A DNA stretch of 64,000 nt from Papaver somniferum (Eukaryota > Streptophyta > Magnoliopsida > Ranunculales > Papaveraceae): assembly GCF_003573695.1 (NCBI RefSeq), contig NC_039358.1, forward strand, positions 94,996,881 through 95,060,880. The letters run 5' to 3'. A model generated the notes under the pieces. The model worked only from the letters and a program-made list of their open reading frames with translations, did not search any database and was not told where the DNA came from. Of this stretch, positions 12,947 to 23,667 are shown in pieces; position 1 is the first letter of the stretch, and every line of letters begins with the position of its first letter. The translations under genes and the position numbers were made by a program.

Positions 12947-12954
12947 TATAAATA
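12947..12954 (+). promoter_or_regulatory. TATA box of LTR I
   Basis: TATAAATA lies at the same relative place as the TATAAAAA of element A's LTRs, about 420 bases before the LTR end. Confidence 0.6.
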
Positions 12955-13829
12955 AGTCTCTGAATCCATGATTGAAGGACAAGACTCGAACACTCGTCTA
13001 ATAAGAATTTTACGAGTAATCACTCTCAAGAATTCGTCAATCTTTCATAACTTATTCAAAAACTTCACAGTTCACCAATTATTGCAGAGACCTTCGACAC
13101 ATCCACAATCCTTGATCATCATTGATCCCACACAATTATCAGCTTCCCTCCTACAGACCAACCCATCTCCCTCTTTGTGACCGAATTGACTCTGGAACGG
13201 TCATTGACTTGGTTTAGGCCGGAGTCCTACAGATTGATCTCTCGAATCTAAGCACTCCCTTTGCAGTGCATCTGTGTGAGGTTCAACAGTTTGCTCGGTC
13301 GAGGAGTCTCGACAACACGCTCGATTCTTAACTTTCCTAAAAAAACAGCAAACCGTTTTTCCCCATCCACACTACTTCATGACACTTTCTTGTAACGAGC
13401 GCATTGCACGCCGCACGCTGTAAACCTCCAGACCAATACCCTGATGAGTATCCCCTAGTTTGTGACATGTTTGATGTCTCAAGTGTTTTCGTGGAAAACG
13501 TGTAGCAGGTTTCTATGTATGGCAAGTCAAAGTCAAGAGACTTTTCCAGAGGAAAATAGCATGAGATTCTATTAGGCTTGCCTTGGTTGGCCGCCTAAAA
13601 ATTTTCACAAGTCCGTCAGTTTGGTGACGAACTTGAATGGCTGAGATTACATCTCATGAGGAAGGGTAGTCGTTGATTATGACCGAATCTTGTTGTATAA
13701 CGAAGTGACGCCATTGGCATAGTAGCGCCTGGTGGAGCCGCCGTATAGCGGCATGCTACTATTCGTGGCATGGCGGCATGCTAGTGAAGTTGTGGCATGG
13801 CCACGCCTGTGGTGTTGTAGCATGGCCAA

Positions 13830-14235
13830 AAGCTAAGATTTGGCTCTGTGGCCAAAATTAGGGCTTGGCGGCGTGGCCAAGGCTAGGATTCGGCGCCGTG
13901 GTAAAATTAGGGCTTGACGGCGTGGCCAAGGCTAGGATTTGGCGTCGTGGTAAGAATTAGGGCGTGTCCAAGGCTAAGATTTGGCGTCGTGGTAAGAATT
14001 AGGGCTTGGCGGCGTGGCCAAGGCTAGGATTTGGCGTCGTGGTAAGAATTAGGGCTTGGCGGCGTGGCCAAGGCTAGGATTTGGCATCGTGGTAAAAATT
14101 AGGGCTTGGCGGCGTGGCCAAGTCTAGGATTTGGCGTTGTGGTAAGAATTAGGGCTTGGCGGCGTGGCCAAGGCTAGGATTTGGCGTCGTGGTAAGAATT
14201 AGGGCTTGGCAGCGTGGCCAAGGCTAAAGTGGCAT
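13830..14235. repeat. 50-bp minisatellite in LTR K
   Basis: About eight units with a 50-base period. Each has TTAGGGCTTGGCGGCGTGG, CCAAGGCTAGGATTTGGCG and a CGTGGTAAGAA spacer. The units starting at 13991, 14041, 14091, 14141 and 14191 are in exact 50-base register; the first units are shorter or diverged. It is G-rich on this strand, unlike the AT-rich surroundings. Confidence 0.85.
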
Positions 14236-14369
14236 GTTACGTGGCAGAGTGGTCATGTTGGCTTGTCGATCAATATGTTGTTGTGGTAAGGCGCGTTTGG
14301 CTTGCCAGTATGGTGGCGCGGCAGGGTACGTTTGGGCTTTAATGTATGGTGGCAAGTTCAGAGTGACTT

Positions 14370-14640
14370 GATTGGCCAAGGAAAGGGGCCGGCCAAACAT
14401 AAGGCGCGGCTACACTTCTGGTGAAAGTGTGGCGGATTTAGAGCGACCTGATTTGGTCGATTAAAAGAGGGTCGGCCAAGCATGGGAGTGGATACACTTC
14501 TGGTGAGAGTGTGGCGGATTTAGAGCGACCTGATTGGTCGATGGGAAGTGGGGCCGACAAGTATGGGCCCAGCCACAACTTATGTGCGCAAGGTTAATTT
14601 GAGGCGACACGATTGGTCGAGAGAAATAGGGTCGGATTAG
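14370..14640. repeat. About 100-bp tandem repeat in LTR K
   Basis: Three consecutive copies share GGCTACACTTCTGGTGA-like and GATTTAGAGCGACCTGAT-like segments followed by TTGGTCGA. The third copy is more diverged. It directly follows the minisatellite. Confidence 0.65.
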
Positions 14641-15293
14641 GAAGGGGCGTGGCCAATGACAAGTGGCGCCTGTTGGCCTAAGGCATAGCCACGCCTCCCT
14701 TTACTGTTGCGGCTCCCTGTTTTCTGATTCTGAGCAAGGTTTTGCACCTGCTAATCCATGGAGGATTAATTAACTAGTTTGCCTAGGTTTAATTTCGACA
14801 AGCAAGGTCTGACATACTGCGCGAGGCGCAAAACCCTAACTTCTGCAAGTTAGTCAGGGCAATTGATTGAATTCTATGTGTTGACACAGAGTTCGTTTAA
14901 GTTCATTTCCAGAGAGCAGCATGCTTTTTCTGATTGAATACCTTATGCAAATACCTTATCCTTGAAATTTGGAAATCCGTGATACTCTGCTGCGAGTGAA
15001 CACAAATAGTCATGCCATATCAACATTAAGGGTTCAGCCGGAGAACATAGCATAGAAGGCATTCAAATGAACTTATATTAAGTTAATATAGGCGAGGCGC
15101 CGAAATTTACAGAACATCTGGGATGGTTGCTACATTCGCCAGTCTGGATAAATTTCATATAAGTATATTGAAAGGATCAATAAATAGGCCGGTGGAGAGG
15201 TTAGCACTCACAACACCGTTTCCTTATAGAGCGCCGTCAGATCAGATGCAAGGTTTTACGATTTCAACCCTAAGCTAAAAACCACCATCAACA

Positions 15294-17746
15294 ACTTTAT
15301 AGATAAGACATCGACATAATCGTTTAAATGGTATTGTGATTATGTATGAGTATGAGGTGAGTATTTCATCCTAGGAAACAATGTTTTACATGTGTTTTAA
15401 GGAAGTAAGTTCATAAACTTGTTTATGAGTCGAAAAGGAAATCTCCAGGCGTTATTGGGATTGCTATTCATTGTATATCTTATGAACATCCAATATGTGT
15501 GATTTAGTATAACCACTCATGACTTGTTTGTGTTCTTGGTAAAACTATTCACAAAGGCCTGACTTATGTATTGGTATGACTTTTATTAGTGAAACCGATC
15601 TTAAGTAATCACCTGAGATGGTATGATCGAGTTTGTGATTTGTTGAACCGAATCTGGGTAAAGGGGAACCGATCCTATGAAGAGGTGCAACACATCACAA
15701 AGGGGAATCGATCCTTGTATGAGGTGCAGCAAGTTTGTATCAGAAAGGGGAACCGACCCTATGGACATGTGCAACACATTTTTAGGGAAAGGGGAACCGA
15801 TCCTATGGACATGTGCAACACATATAAGTTAAATACCATATATATGTGGGGAACTGATCCTAGTACCTGGTCAACCGAATTTTGGAAAGTTGGAGTGACT
15901 ATGCACAATACTCACATGGAGGTAGAACCGAAACTTGTTTTGGTAGAACCATTAAACCCATGATTTTTGATTGAGTGTTTCTTAATCAATCGCATAGTTC
16001 TTGAAAGTCATATGAACCAATTCTAAACTTGTTTGGAAGTGTGGCAAATGGGTTTCAAGGTTGTAAGTATGAAAGAGGACTTACAAAGTAAGGATGTCGG
16101 CATACTTTGAACACGTACAAAAATGTTTATATTTTATTGTTCAAAGTTATTCCTTAATAGCTACATGAAGAAAATCCCAGGATCGAAATATAAATAAGTT
16201 AAGAATCTTTTAATTAAGGTTGTTAATTTTATTTTAGGAAAATGAGAATTAGTAATGTGCATTTACTAGTTGAGATTATCCAAAGAGATTTTCGGTCATT
16301 ATTTTGTACAGAGCATTTCTAGGAATTATGAAAACCGAATTTGGAATATATTGAATATCTTTGAGAATATTTTCGGTTTTGGAAATTCCTGGTGTCCAAA
16401 CTTCCTTGTCTATAAATACTTGAAGTTTTCATTTCTATCAAACTAATCCTTCGTGACAGCAAACTTCCTCGGTTGTGTTGTTACTGGTGTAGCCGCCTAT
16501 TTGGAGAGGAGAGTAACCTAATTAGGAGAAATCTCCTACGGCCGCTCAGTTTAAAGTCTTCTTTGGGATTGAGAAGCTCTACGAGTATCGTTGGTGGGAA
16601 ACTAGATAATTGCGGTTTATCTTGTGTTTTCGATTGATTTGATTGACTAACAGTGGTTGAACTTTGATTGCACCTAGTTTGTTTATGCTTGAGAATCTTC
16701 TCTTCTGATATAAGATTCACTCAAACTAAATCGAAATTTCGATAGGGATGTTTAGACTGTTGTTAGTGCTAAAGACGATCTTGTGATAATCCATTGTTAA
16801 CCGACCATTCTGTGCGTTATTGATCACAAGAGGTTCAAGTTGTTGTGTGCAGGTGTTTATTGAAGATCTAAGAAGATTTGAAGAAAAAGAAGATATTGAA
16901 GATTTCTGATTTGGGGTTCATAATCTTTGGTGTGCACAATACTTGTTTCGGTATAAGAGGATCCAACTATAATCGGTTTATCCTTGTGGTAGATTGGATT
17001 GATTAGTTGTGTAAATCGGCATCAATACAATTCTTTGTGATTAAAAGTATTGAATGCAAAATCTTAACAATTACCTTTGGTGATTGAATATAAGATAGAT
17101 CTAAGAACCTGACGAAGGAGTTTATGTTAAGATAAACAGAAGAGCCTTCGTCCGACTCACATCACTTGGTTAAATAGAGTTGATACAAAACATATTTGTT
17201 GTTCCTTTACTGTTTGGAATACGAACCAAAGGAATTGTTCCAAGTACGTGACTTATTCACAGGTTGGAGGCGTGGGAATACAGACGAAACTAGGTGAACT
17301 ATAGGTTTAGTTACTTGGTCTCAACTATACGAAGTTAGGTTTAATTTTGTGTAGCGGCTTAATCTTGAGAGTATCCAATTCTGGACAAGGTCCCGGGGTT
17401 TTTCTGCATTTGCGGTTTCCTCATTAACAAAATCTTGTTGTGTCATTTACTTTATATTTCCGCATTATAATTGTTTTATTATAATTAAAGTAAATTACAC
17501 AAACGTTAATTCTTATTTACTTGATAAGCAATCATATTGTGTTTGGTTAAGTCTGAACCTTTTTATCAAGTAAACATACTTCGTTGTTGTATTATCTCGA
17601 TCTCGTATCCATAGACGATCACACGAAGTGTGAACCGATTAGTTGCATTGTCTCGAATCAGTCCATAGACAATCACTTTCGGAGAAAGGACTTATATGTA
17701 GGAAAAGTTTTAGATTGAGGTAAATTTGGGTACCCTTGCCTTTTCA
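15294..17746 (+). repeat. Copia-type LTR H fragment (plus orientation)
   Basis: It ends TACCCTTGCCTTTTCA, matching the TACCCCCGCTTTTTCA end of Copia element E. Near 17390-17425 it carries the same CGGGG...TTTGCGGTTTCCTC segment that lies in E and F on the other strand. A TATA box TATAAATA is at 16411-16418. Its left part is cut off by LTR K (boundary at 15293/15294). The LINE continues immediately at 17747, so H is inserted in the LINE. No PBS or coding region accompanies it here; it is a solo or partial LTR. Confidence 0.7.
15655..15870 (+). repeat. About 45-bp tandem repeat in U3 of LTR H
   Basis: Four to five units contain AAGGGGAACCGATCCTATG followed by a GTGCAACACAT-like segment, starting near 15659, 15698, 15744, 15787 and 15846. 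They lie inside an open frame of 124 codons that simply translates the repeat, so I do not call a gene. Confidence 0.75.
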
Positions 17747-18741
17747 AGAATCATTTGAAGGACAAATTTAAATTTAAAGAGGTTAATTTATTAATGGTGT
17801 TTTTGATGCAATTCCTAAAGTAGTGTCTTAAGAAGACAACAAGATGTTAGAGAATATCCCTTCAGCACAAGAGATTAAAGAGGCAGTTTTTTCAATGAAT
17901 GCAGATAGTGCTCCTGGTCCAGATGGATTTCCAGGTTTTTTCTACAAATATGCTTGGGAGATTATAGGGGAAGGAGTAATAAATGCTATCAGATATTGCT
18001 GGAAAAGAGGTTTCATACCAAGAGGACTGAATTATAACTTCTTATTTCTATTTCCAAAAGTTAAGGGTGCTAGAAGACCAAACCAATTCAGACCAATATG
18101 CCTTAGTAACATCAGTTTCAAAATTTTCACAAACATTATGACTACTAGGATGTATAGATTGATGGGGAAGGTTATATCAGAACAACAAGGTTCCTTTCTA
18201 AAAGGCAGGTGCATACATGAGCAGATAGTCTTGGAATCTGAGATGATAAATGAGATTGATACTAAGAGGAGAGGGGGGAATGTAGGGCTAAAACTGGATA
18301 TCACCCAAGCTTATGATTCCCTGAGTTGGGAATTTTTATTTGAAGTCATGAGAAGATTTGGTTTTTCACAAAATTGTGTGAAGTGGTTGCATCAGTTGTT
18401 TATCTCAGCAAGAATATCAGTGTTGATCAATGGTGGACCTGCGGGTTTTTTTGAGGTGAGTAGAGGATTGAGGCAAGGTGACCCACTGTCACCAATCCTT
18501 TTTGTCATAGCTAAAGATGCACTGAGTAGGAGCTTGAGTAAAATGGTAGAGGAAAATAAAAATAATTCCAATGATAAACATCAGAGGAGTGCACCCAACC
18601 CATATCTTATTTGCTGATGATGTCTTTTTGTTCTTTGATGGTCATTAAAGAAATATACAAAAGGTGATGAAATCGTTACAAGATTATCAATCATCCTCAT
18701 GTCAAGTAATAAACCAAATGAAAAGTAAACTATTTGTGGGT
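17747..18741 (+). pseudogene. LINE ORF2, reverse transcriptase segment
   Basis: An L1-type non-LTR reverse transcriptase. The long open segment 17844-18617 shows NADSAPGPDGFPGFF, then PNQFRPICLSNISFKIF, then GNVGLKLDITQAYDSLSWEF and GLRQGDPLSPILF. The catalytic FADDVFLFF follows at about 18611-18637 in another frame, so a single-base frameshift lies just before it. A stop follows at about 18645. The ORF is cut at 18741 by element G and resumes at 25153. Upstream, 17747-17843 still encodes LINE-like sequence in broken frames, so the 5' part was separated by LTR H. The enzyme would reverse-transcribe LINE RNA at the nicked target site; this copy cannot. Confidence 0.9.
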
Positions 18742-20223
18742 TGATGTTGTTTTGAAAGTGGTAGTAAAGTTCGTTTAACTCGGATTGTGTAAAGGTTTGA
18801 TTTAAGAACTAAGAATAAAAATACTAAAAATATATTCACAAGTTTGTCACGAATATCGAGAGGTACTGAGACTTAGGATTTCACCACTAATCACATTCAA
18901 TTGGTTCATATGATGACTCATAACAATTCTAGCTCTTTTGTTGACTCTTTTCTTTGCCAAAAGTAGATTTTATAAAGCATTAGATGTAAATCACAATCAT
19001 GACACATCAAAAGTTCCTAAAACCCAGCATGCGACATCAAAAAAAATCACAACTAATCAAGAAAAATCATAAATCGATTAAAACAAGTGCAAAAGTCATA
19101 AAGAATCAATTATAGTTACCAAGTGATTGTGAAATAGGGATTCCTCCATTATCCCAGTGTTGGGGTTTAGCTCCTCATATTAATCATGATCTCAAAATAC
19201 ATGTATAAAGCTCAAAAGTTGATTAAAAGGGAGTAAAACAATTGAACAGAAAAATCGCAACAGAAATAACTGTTGCAAAGGCGTTGTTCGCTGTTACAAG
19301 AAGAACGATATATATGAAGTGTTGTTGAGACTGCAGCTGCGACCCCCAAAACTTTGTCGTGAACATTGTTGAAGAACGACTGTCTTCGGACGTCCGTTCT
19401 TCGTGTTCTTCAGCAGCAGCAGCAGCAGAAACAGAGTTTGATCGAACTCTGATTTCTTCTTCTCTGGCCCTCCTCAGGTTCCCAAACTCTCGACACCCTT
19501 CTATGAACTCCCAACAACTTATATATAGCCAACAGAGCGATTTAATCTCCCCAAAACTTCTCGAAATCTCTTCTTTTCTTTTCTTGGAAGTTACGACAAT
19601 AATCTCTTCCCAAAATTGTTTCACGCGTTTCTGAGCTTTCCAACTTATCTCAAACTCTTCCTTACATAGATATGTATCTTTGGAAAGATTTTTAGGTCTT
19701 TAGTCTCTCTAGAACTTCTAAAAATAATCTCAATAGGGTCCGTGTAAAAACACTTTCCCTGTTTAGCTCCAACTCGGTTTCTAGACCAATTCGATCCAAA
19801 CAAACGACTATACCAGGCTTGTTTAGTTGAATCACGTCCAGCCCAATCAATTCTGGCGATTGAATCTCACTAAAACACCTTCGAAATCAATCCCCAACTC
19901 TGCCAGTTGCATGCACAAAATTTCCCGCCAATTTCAGTTTTTAAAACGATGAAGATGACCTCCCCCTATCATGTGATGGTCTCCCTTTAGCAGTTGCCTG
20001 GAAATGGATGCCCCTTAGTAATTAGTCACCCCTTATCCATTTGAGGGGTCCGAATAGCAAGTGTCCTCCGGGGGTGCCCCACGCAACTTTTCGAGCCGAT
20101 TTTTCCAAAAATGTTTATTGGCCAAAAATACTTACACACACATAAAACACCATAATAAATACAAAAATGAGCACTATCAATATATAGAATCGAGACAAAT
20201 TAGGCATAAAAATGTGTCTATAA
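18742..20223 (-). repeat. 3' LTR of element G
   Basis: Left copy of the LTR (3' with respect to the minus-strand element). Its start, TGATAGACAC on the minus strand, has mutated to TTATAGACAC. It contains a run of five CAG units at about 19408 where the other LTR has six. Confidence 0.85.
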
Positions 20224-21500
20224 AATACCCCCAAACTTATTATTTGCTCGTCCTCGAGTAAATTAAATAAAATAAAAATCCTAACTCACTGACGCAGGCA
20301 TCGTCGATTGCATTTAGCGTATGCAATAAGCCTTTAAACCCCTAGGTGGCCCTAGTGGCCGAGTTATAGTCTCGGGAGGGCTTACAAGAGATATACCCAC
20401 AAAGCCTGTACTCCAGACCTTAGCTATCTACACAGAACCCTGGAAGGCACTAAAGAATCTCCTTGGTTGGCATACTTATTGACTACAGGAGGAAGTACCC
20501 TGATGCGAAATTCCAATTATTGTACATGAGTTTGCACTCAAGCATACTAAAATTCATATAAAGTGACAGAGCTCTACTCAGATAGTCGCACTATGGATAT
20601 CAATATCCGGAGTCAAAACTAATCACATGGATAGATCAAGAAGATGGATATAGAGAAAAACATAGATGGTTTTGATGTTTACTAAGTGAACGGCATTTCC
20701 CATATTTGTATGAAGTCCTCCGCCAAAATGAACCTATCCTAATGGATTGAGATACTAGTCTGACTAATATCAACACACTGGCATATACAAGGGAACCAGT
20801 GATCGATAATCCTAATTCTAGTTCGACACATCTAGCATATACAAGGGAACCAGTGGTCGACTTTATTCACTGAAATGTTTTCAGCTTTCTTTCTTTTTTT
20901 CAACTTTTTCATTTCTTTTTTCATTTTTTTTGATCCGTTTGGTCTAATTGGTCTGGTCTCTTTTTTTTTTCTTCTTAGTAACTCAATCACTTTAATTCAC
21001 CCTAGCATTGGTAACAACTTGAATCGTGGGCCCCACCTATCACTTAGAGAAACATAGTTTAAAAACAAAATAAAAATAGAAGTGAAAAGGACTCAACGAG
21101 ATATGGTGAAACTATCATGTTATTTCTAACATCTGAGCTCTGTGCTTTTATGAATAGACTCTTTAGATGTTTCCATCTAATCAGATTGGTTCCTCAACTC
21201 CTACGATCAAAATGCTTCCATCCACTTAGATGTTAGTGCAATCCTAAATAGGCATAAATTTCTAAGCTCTGGAGTTTATTTATTCATACTGCAACTAAAA
21301 AGTTTCTCCCATACCCCCAAACTTAAATCTAACATTGTCCTCAATGTTCTAAAGATGAAATTAAAAGCATGAACAAGGAGAAACTATTACTATTTGAAGC
21401 AAAAGAGATAAGGAAAGATATTACCGTGTTGCATGAGATTGGGTTACCTCCCAAGAAGTGCTAAGTTTAACGTCTTCATCCAGACATAAGAAAGGATTAA
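20224..21500 (-). other. 3' non-coding interior of element G with polypurine tract
   Basis: No reading frame of note. On the minus strand a GAGGACAATG block followed by AAGTTTGGGGGTATGG lies near 21350-21310, a pairing I associate with the 3' region of Athila-lineage elements. A second purine tract abuts the LTR at 20224-20240. Short AT-rich repeats occur at 20770-20860 (CATATACAAGGGAACCAGTG twice). Confidence 0.6.
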
Positions 21501-21959
21501 TCACCTCGTATTATAAAGTAATAGCCGAAATATCTGCGGGTCATCAAAACCAAATAGAGCTACTACAAGTAAAAGGAATTTGCAACATGCCAAGAAAATT
21601 AACAAATAAAGTGCACCCTTGTTTAGTTTCCTATTTAAGACAACTACATCTAGCTGTGGTTCAGGTTCAGGCTCTATGAAAGGGTCTAGATAAAATATTT
21701 TCATGCGCTGGAATTCCTCAAAGCTAAGGTCCGGTTCAGGTATTAGAGTCTGGAAAAACTCAAGTAAAAACTTAGAAGCACATAATAATAACCTGAATAA
21801 TTGTGGATCCTTAAAGTCAATCAGTTTTGACTCACACAGCTGACCACAATGAAACTGGCGGTCAATCTTAAGCAAATGTGTCAGTTCTATTTTCCTAAAG
21901 TACTTAGGCTTAGTCTCAAAACTAAATAATTGACACATCTGAAATTTATACGTTCCCAC
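21501..21959 (-). pseudogene. C-terminal part of the element G ORF, frame-shifted
   Basis: This frame overlaps the end of the upstream ORF and probably continues it after a one-base shift near 21950. It includes KFLLEFFQTLIPEPD, FEEFQRMKIFYLDPF and an acidic/proline run EPEPEPQ. It ends with a strongly hydrophobic stretch, YLLIFLACCKFLLLVVALF, that looks like a transmembrane helix. I do not recognise the family. Confidence 0.5.
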
Positions 21960-23113
21960 AATTGGTTGAAAATATTTGGTGGGAAAACAAAGTCGATCTT
22001 GGTATCATAGCCTGGTCTAACCTCATCAACCAGAGGATGGGTTTTTAACAACTGAACTTCCTTATGGACATCACTAGGTTCAGGAAAACGTGTATGAAGG
22101 TAGTCTTGCAAAATGGTTGAGGCACATATGTCAAGTCCGAAGTGAGGGACCTTTCTAAGAGTTAAGGCACATGGAGAATGATAATCACCCCCAAACTTAG
22201 AGTTTTGGGTATCTCTAGATAGACTAGCTACAATTTCCTTAATTTCTAGATCGTTGGAATCCTGAAAATAGTCAATTGCTTCTTCTAGGTTATACTCAAG
22301 TGACACATCCTCACTCATATTTAATAGATGTACGAGTTCATTTTCTTCGTCTAAGACCATTGTTTCTAAATCGCTAGACTCTAAAACGGTATTCTCAGAA
22401 TAAACTCGTTCCTCTAAACCATTATCGACTTCGTAATCAAAAGGAAATACTACATCATCTAAAGAAGTGGTATCTCTAATCAAATCCTCGTCCTTTTGAA
22501 TATGTGAATAATCATTAAAATTATCGGGATCTGAACCAGAAATAACACTATCATCATAAAGTTCATTTGGAGTAACAAATTCCTGATCACTATGCCTACA
22601 TATTTCCAATTCTTCATCAACACTATCTACATCATAATCATCGTAATAACATGAAAATGGTTGAACCTCATCTAAACAAGTAGTGTTACCAATTTTATCC
22701 TTGTCATCTTGATTATGCAAATAACTATCCTCATTTTCAAGGGTACTATTGGAATCACTGTATTGGAAATTAAGATTATTTCGAGCAATTCTTTCGTTCG
22801 TCTCAGCTATCAACTTGAAGGATTCCTCTACAGAAAGTTCTTTTTCGTCATAAACTAAGTTATTCATCTCAGCTAACTTACGTGTCGACTCCTCTAATTT
22901 CCTGAGGGACTCTTCTAAAGGAGAAATATAAGAATTTTTCTCGTATGACCGGTGCGTGTGTGGATAGTAATTGGGCTCATCTAGGTATGAGCCATAACCT
23001 TGAAAAGGCTGATGTTCCCAACCACTATTCACACTATGGTCAAAGTAGTAACGTCCATTTTGAAACTCAGTCGGATATTCGTTGTATTGGCTCTTGTAAT
23101 ACCAGTTCGACAT
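21887..23113 (-). CDS. Unknown acidic ORF of element G
   Basis: About 408 codons are open from the ATG at 23113 (MSNWYYKSQYNEYPTEF); the frame is open further upstream without a better start. The N-terminal 80 residues are rich in Tyr, Asn and Gly. They are followed by a predicted helical stretch (SLRKLEESTRKLAEMNN), loosely like the linker of Athila Gag proteins. The middle is very acidic with short repeats (two copies of a DxD-rich TTSLD/TTCLD unit). No zinc knuckle, protease or RT motif is present. It occupies the gag position behind the primer-binding site. I do not recognise a family and propose no function; it could be a diverged gag or an accessory protein. Confidence 0.55.
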   Translation of the reverse strand: MSNWYYKSQYNEYPTEFQNGRYYFDHSVNSGWEHQPFQGYGSYLDEPNYYPHTHRSYEKNSYISPLEESLRKLEESTRKLAEMNNLVYDEKELSVEESFKLIAETNERIARNNLNFQYSDSNSTLENEDSYLHNQDDKDKIGNTTCLDEVQPFSCYYDDYDVDSVDEELEICRHSDQEFVTPNELYDDSVISGSDPDNFNDYSHIQKDEDLIRDTTSLDDVVFPFDYEVDNGLEERVYSENTVLESSDLETMVLDEENELVHLLNMSEDVSLEYNLEEAIDYFQDSNDLEIKEIVASLSRDTQNSKFGGDYHSPCALTLRKVPHFGLDICASTILQDYLHTRFPEPSDVHKEVQLLKTHPLVDEVRPGYDTKIDFVFPPNIFNQLWERINFRCVNYLVLRLSLSTLGK

Positions 23114-23257
23114 TCTATTGAAGGGGTGTGAGTTGTCACACAAAATAAAACCCACTGACAGGGGATTCGTGGGTGGATAGAATCTTACCTCCCGTACCAT
23201 ACGGGCGATGAACCGTTGAAGTCGACTCAGGCCACCGACTCCGATGTCAGTGTACAA

Positions 23258-23667
23258 ACCCGAGGGGCCGAGACAGTATCGTAACTGTCGTCCTTCTCTG
23301 CAAACAATTTTTTATTTAAACCAACCCTTCCTTAGGGTTTAAAAATAATAATGTCCCAGTCCAAAAATAAAGTCCAAAAAGTGTCCAAAAATAAAAAGAA
23401 AAATTACAAAAACTAAAACCCTATTTACAGTTTCTAAAAATAAAACAAAATAACTATATACAAAATATTCTTCTTCACTCCTTTCAGATTCCTCTCTTCT
23501 TTCCTTCTTTGGCGATGCTTTCCTTTTATAGCACTTTTTCTTTCCTTGTAGCTTTGCTCGAAATCTGAAAAGAATCAAAAAATACCAAAGGCGTAAAAAA
23601 GAACAAAAATAAAAATAAATCTAAAACCTAAAACCTAATACAAATCCGCGTCGGCGGCGCCAAAAGT
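23258..23667 (-). other. Leader and primer-binding site of element G
   Basis: Directly next to the 5' LTR, the minus strand reads TTTTGGCGCCGCCGACGCGG, a TGGCGCC-type primer-binding site. The following 350 bases are a low-complexity A/T-rich leader. Confidence 0.7.

Larger units (their letters stand above)
4221..13370 (+). mobile_element. Ty3/gypsy element I (Tat-like), 5' LTR outside the window
   Basis: This plus-strand element has a gag start at 4257, a decayed antisense gene, a polypurine tract at 9794-9806 and a 3' LTR at 9807-13370. Reverse transcriptase, RNase H and the integrase core are missing. Element J appears to be inserted in its leader just upstream of gag, because no primer-binding site follows the LTR at 4220 while the last 30 or so leader bases before the ATG resemble those of element A. 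Its own insertion site is LTR K, which begins directly at 13371. Confidence 0.75.
9807..13370 (+). repeat. 3' LTR of element I (A-type LTR)
   Basis: It starts TATTGATGGTGGG (the first TG mutated to TA) and ends CCCCATCCACA, in the same way as the LTRs of element A (end CCCCATCTACA). At about 3.56 kb it is longer than those of A. Internal repeats are at 9998-10250 (three copies of a module with CGCCTTCAGGACNTCGG), 10340-10690 (ATTCCATGG modules), 10930-11390 (three GGCCGGCC-type modules) and 12350-12510 (GAATTGAGCAATACTTGCTC, three times). A TATA box lies at 12947-12954. The last 300 bases are closely similar to the U5 of element A. Confidence 0.8.
13371..15293 (-). repeat. LTR K (B-type gypsy LTR), truncated by insertion of element I
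   Basis: On the minus strand it begins TGTTGATGGTGG at 15293, exactly like the B-type LTRs. It ends abruptly at 13371, where LTR I starts, inside a segment that matches 38230-38340 (the region of GTTTGTGACATG and the ATACCC sites). No polypurine tract lies upstream of its start on the minus strand, so it is a solo LTR or a 5' LTR. Its middle is occupied by a minisatellite and a second tandem block. The rest of the LTR must lie left of the window, beyond elements I and J. Confidence 0.75.

Noticed and set aside
13830..14235. A CRISPR-like array
   Set aside because: The 50-base units repeat head to tail without unique spacers, and the window is plant DNA.
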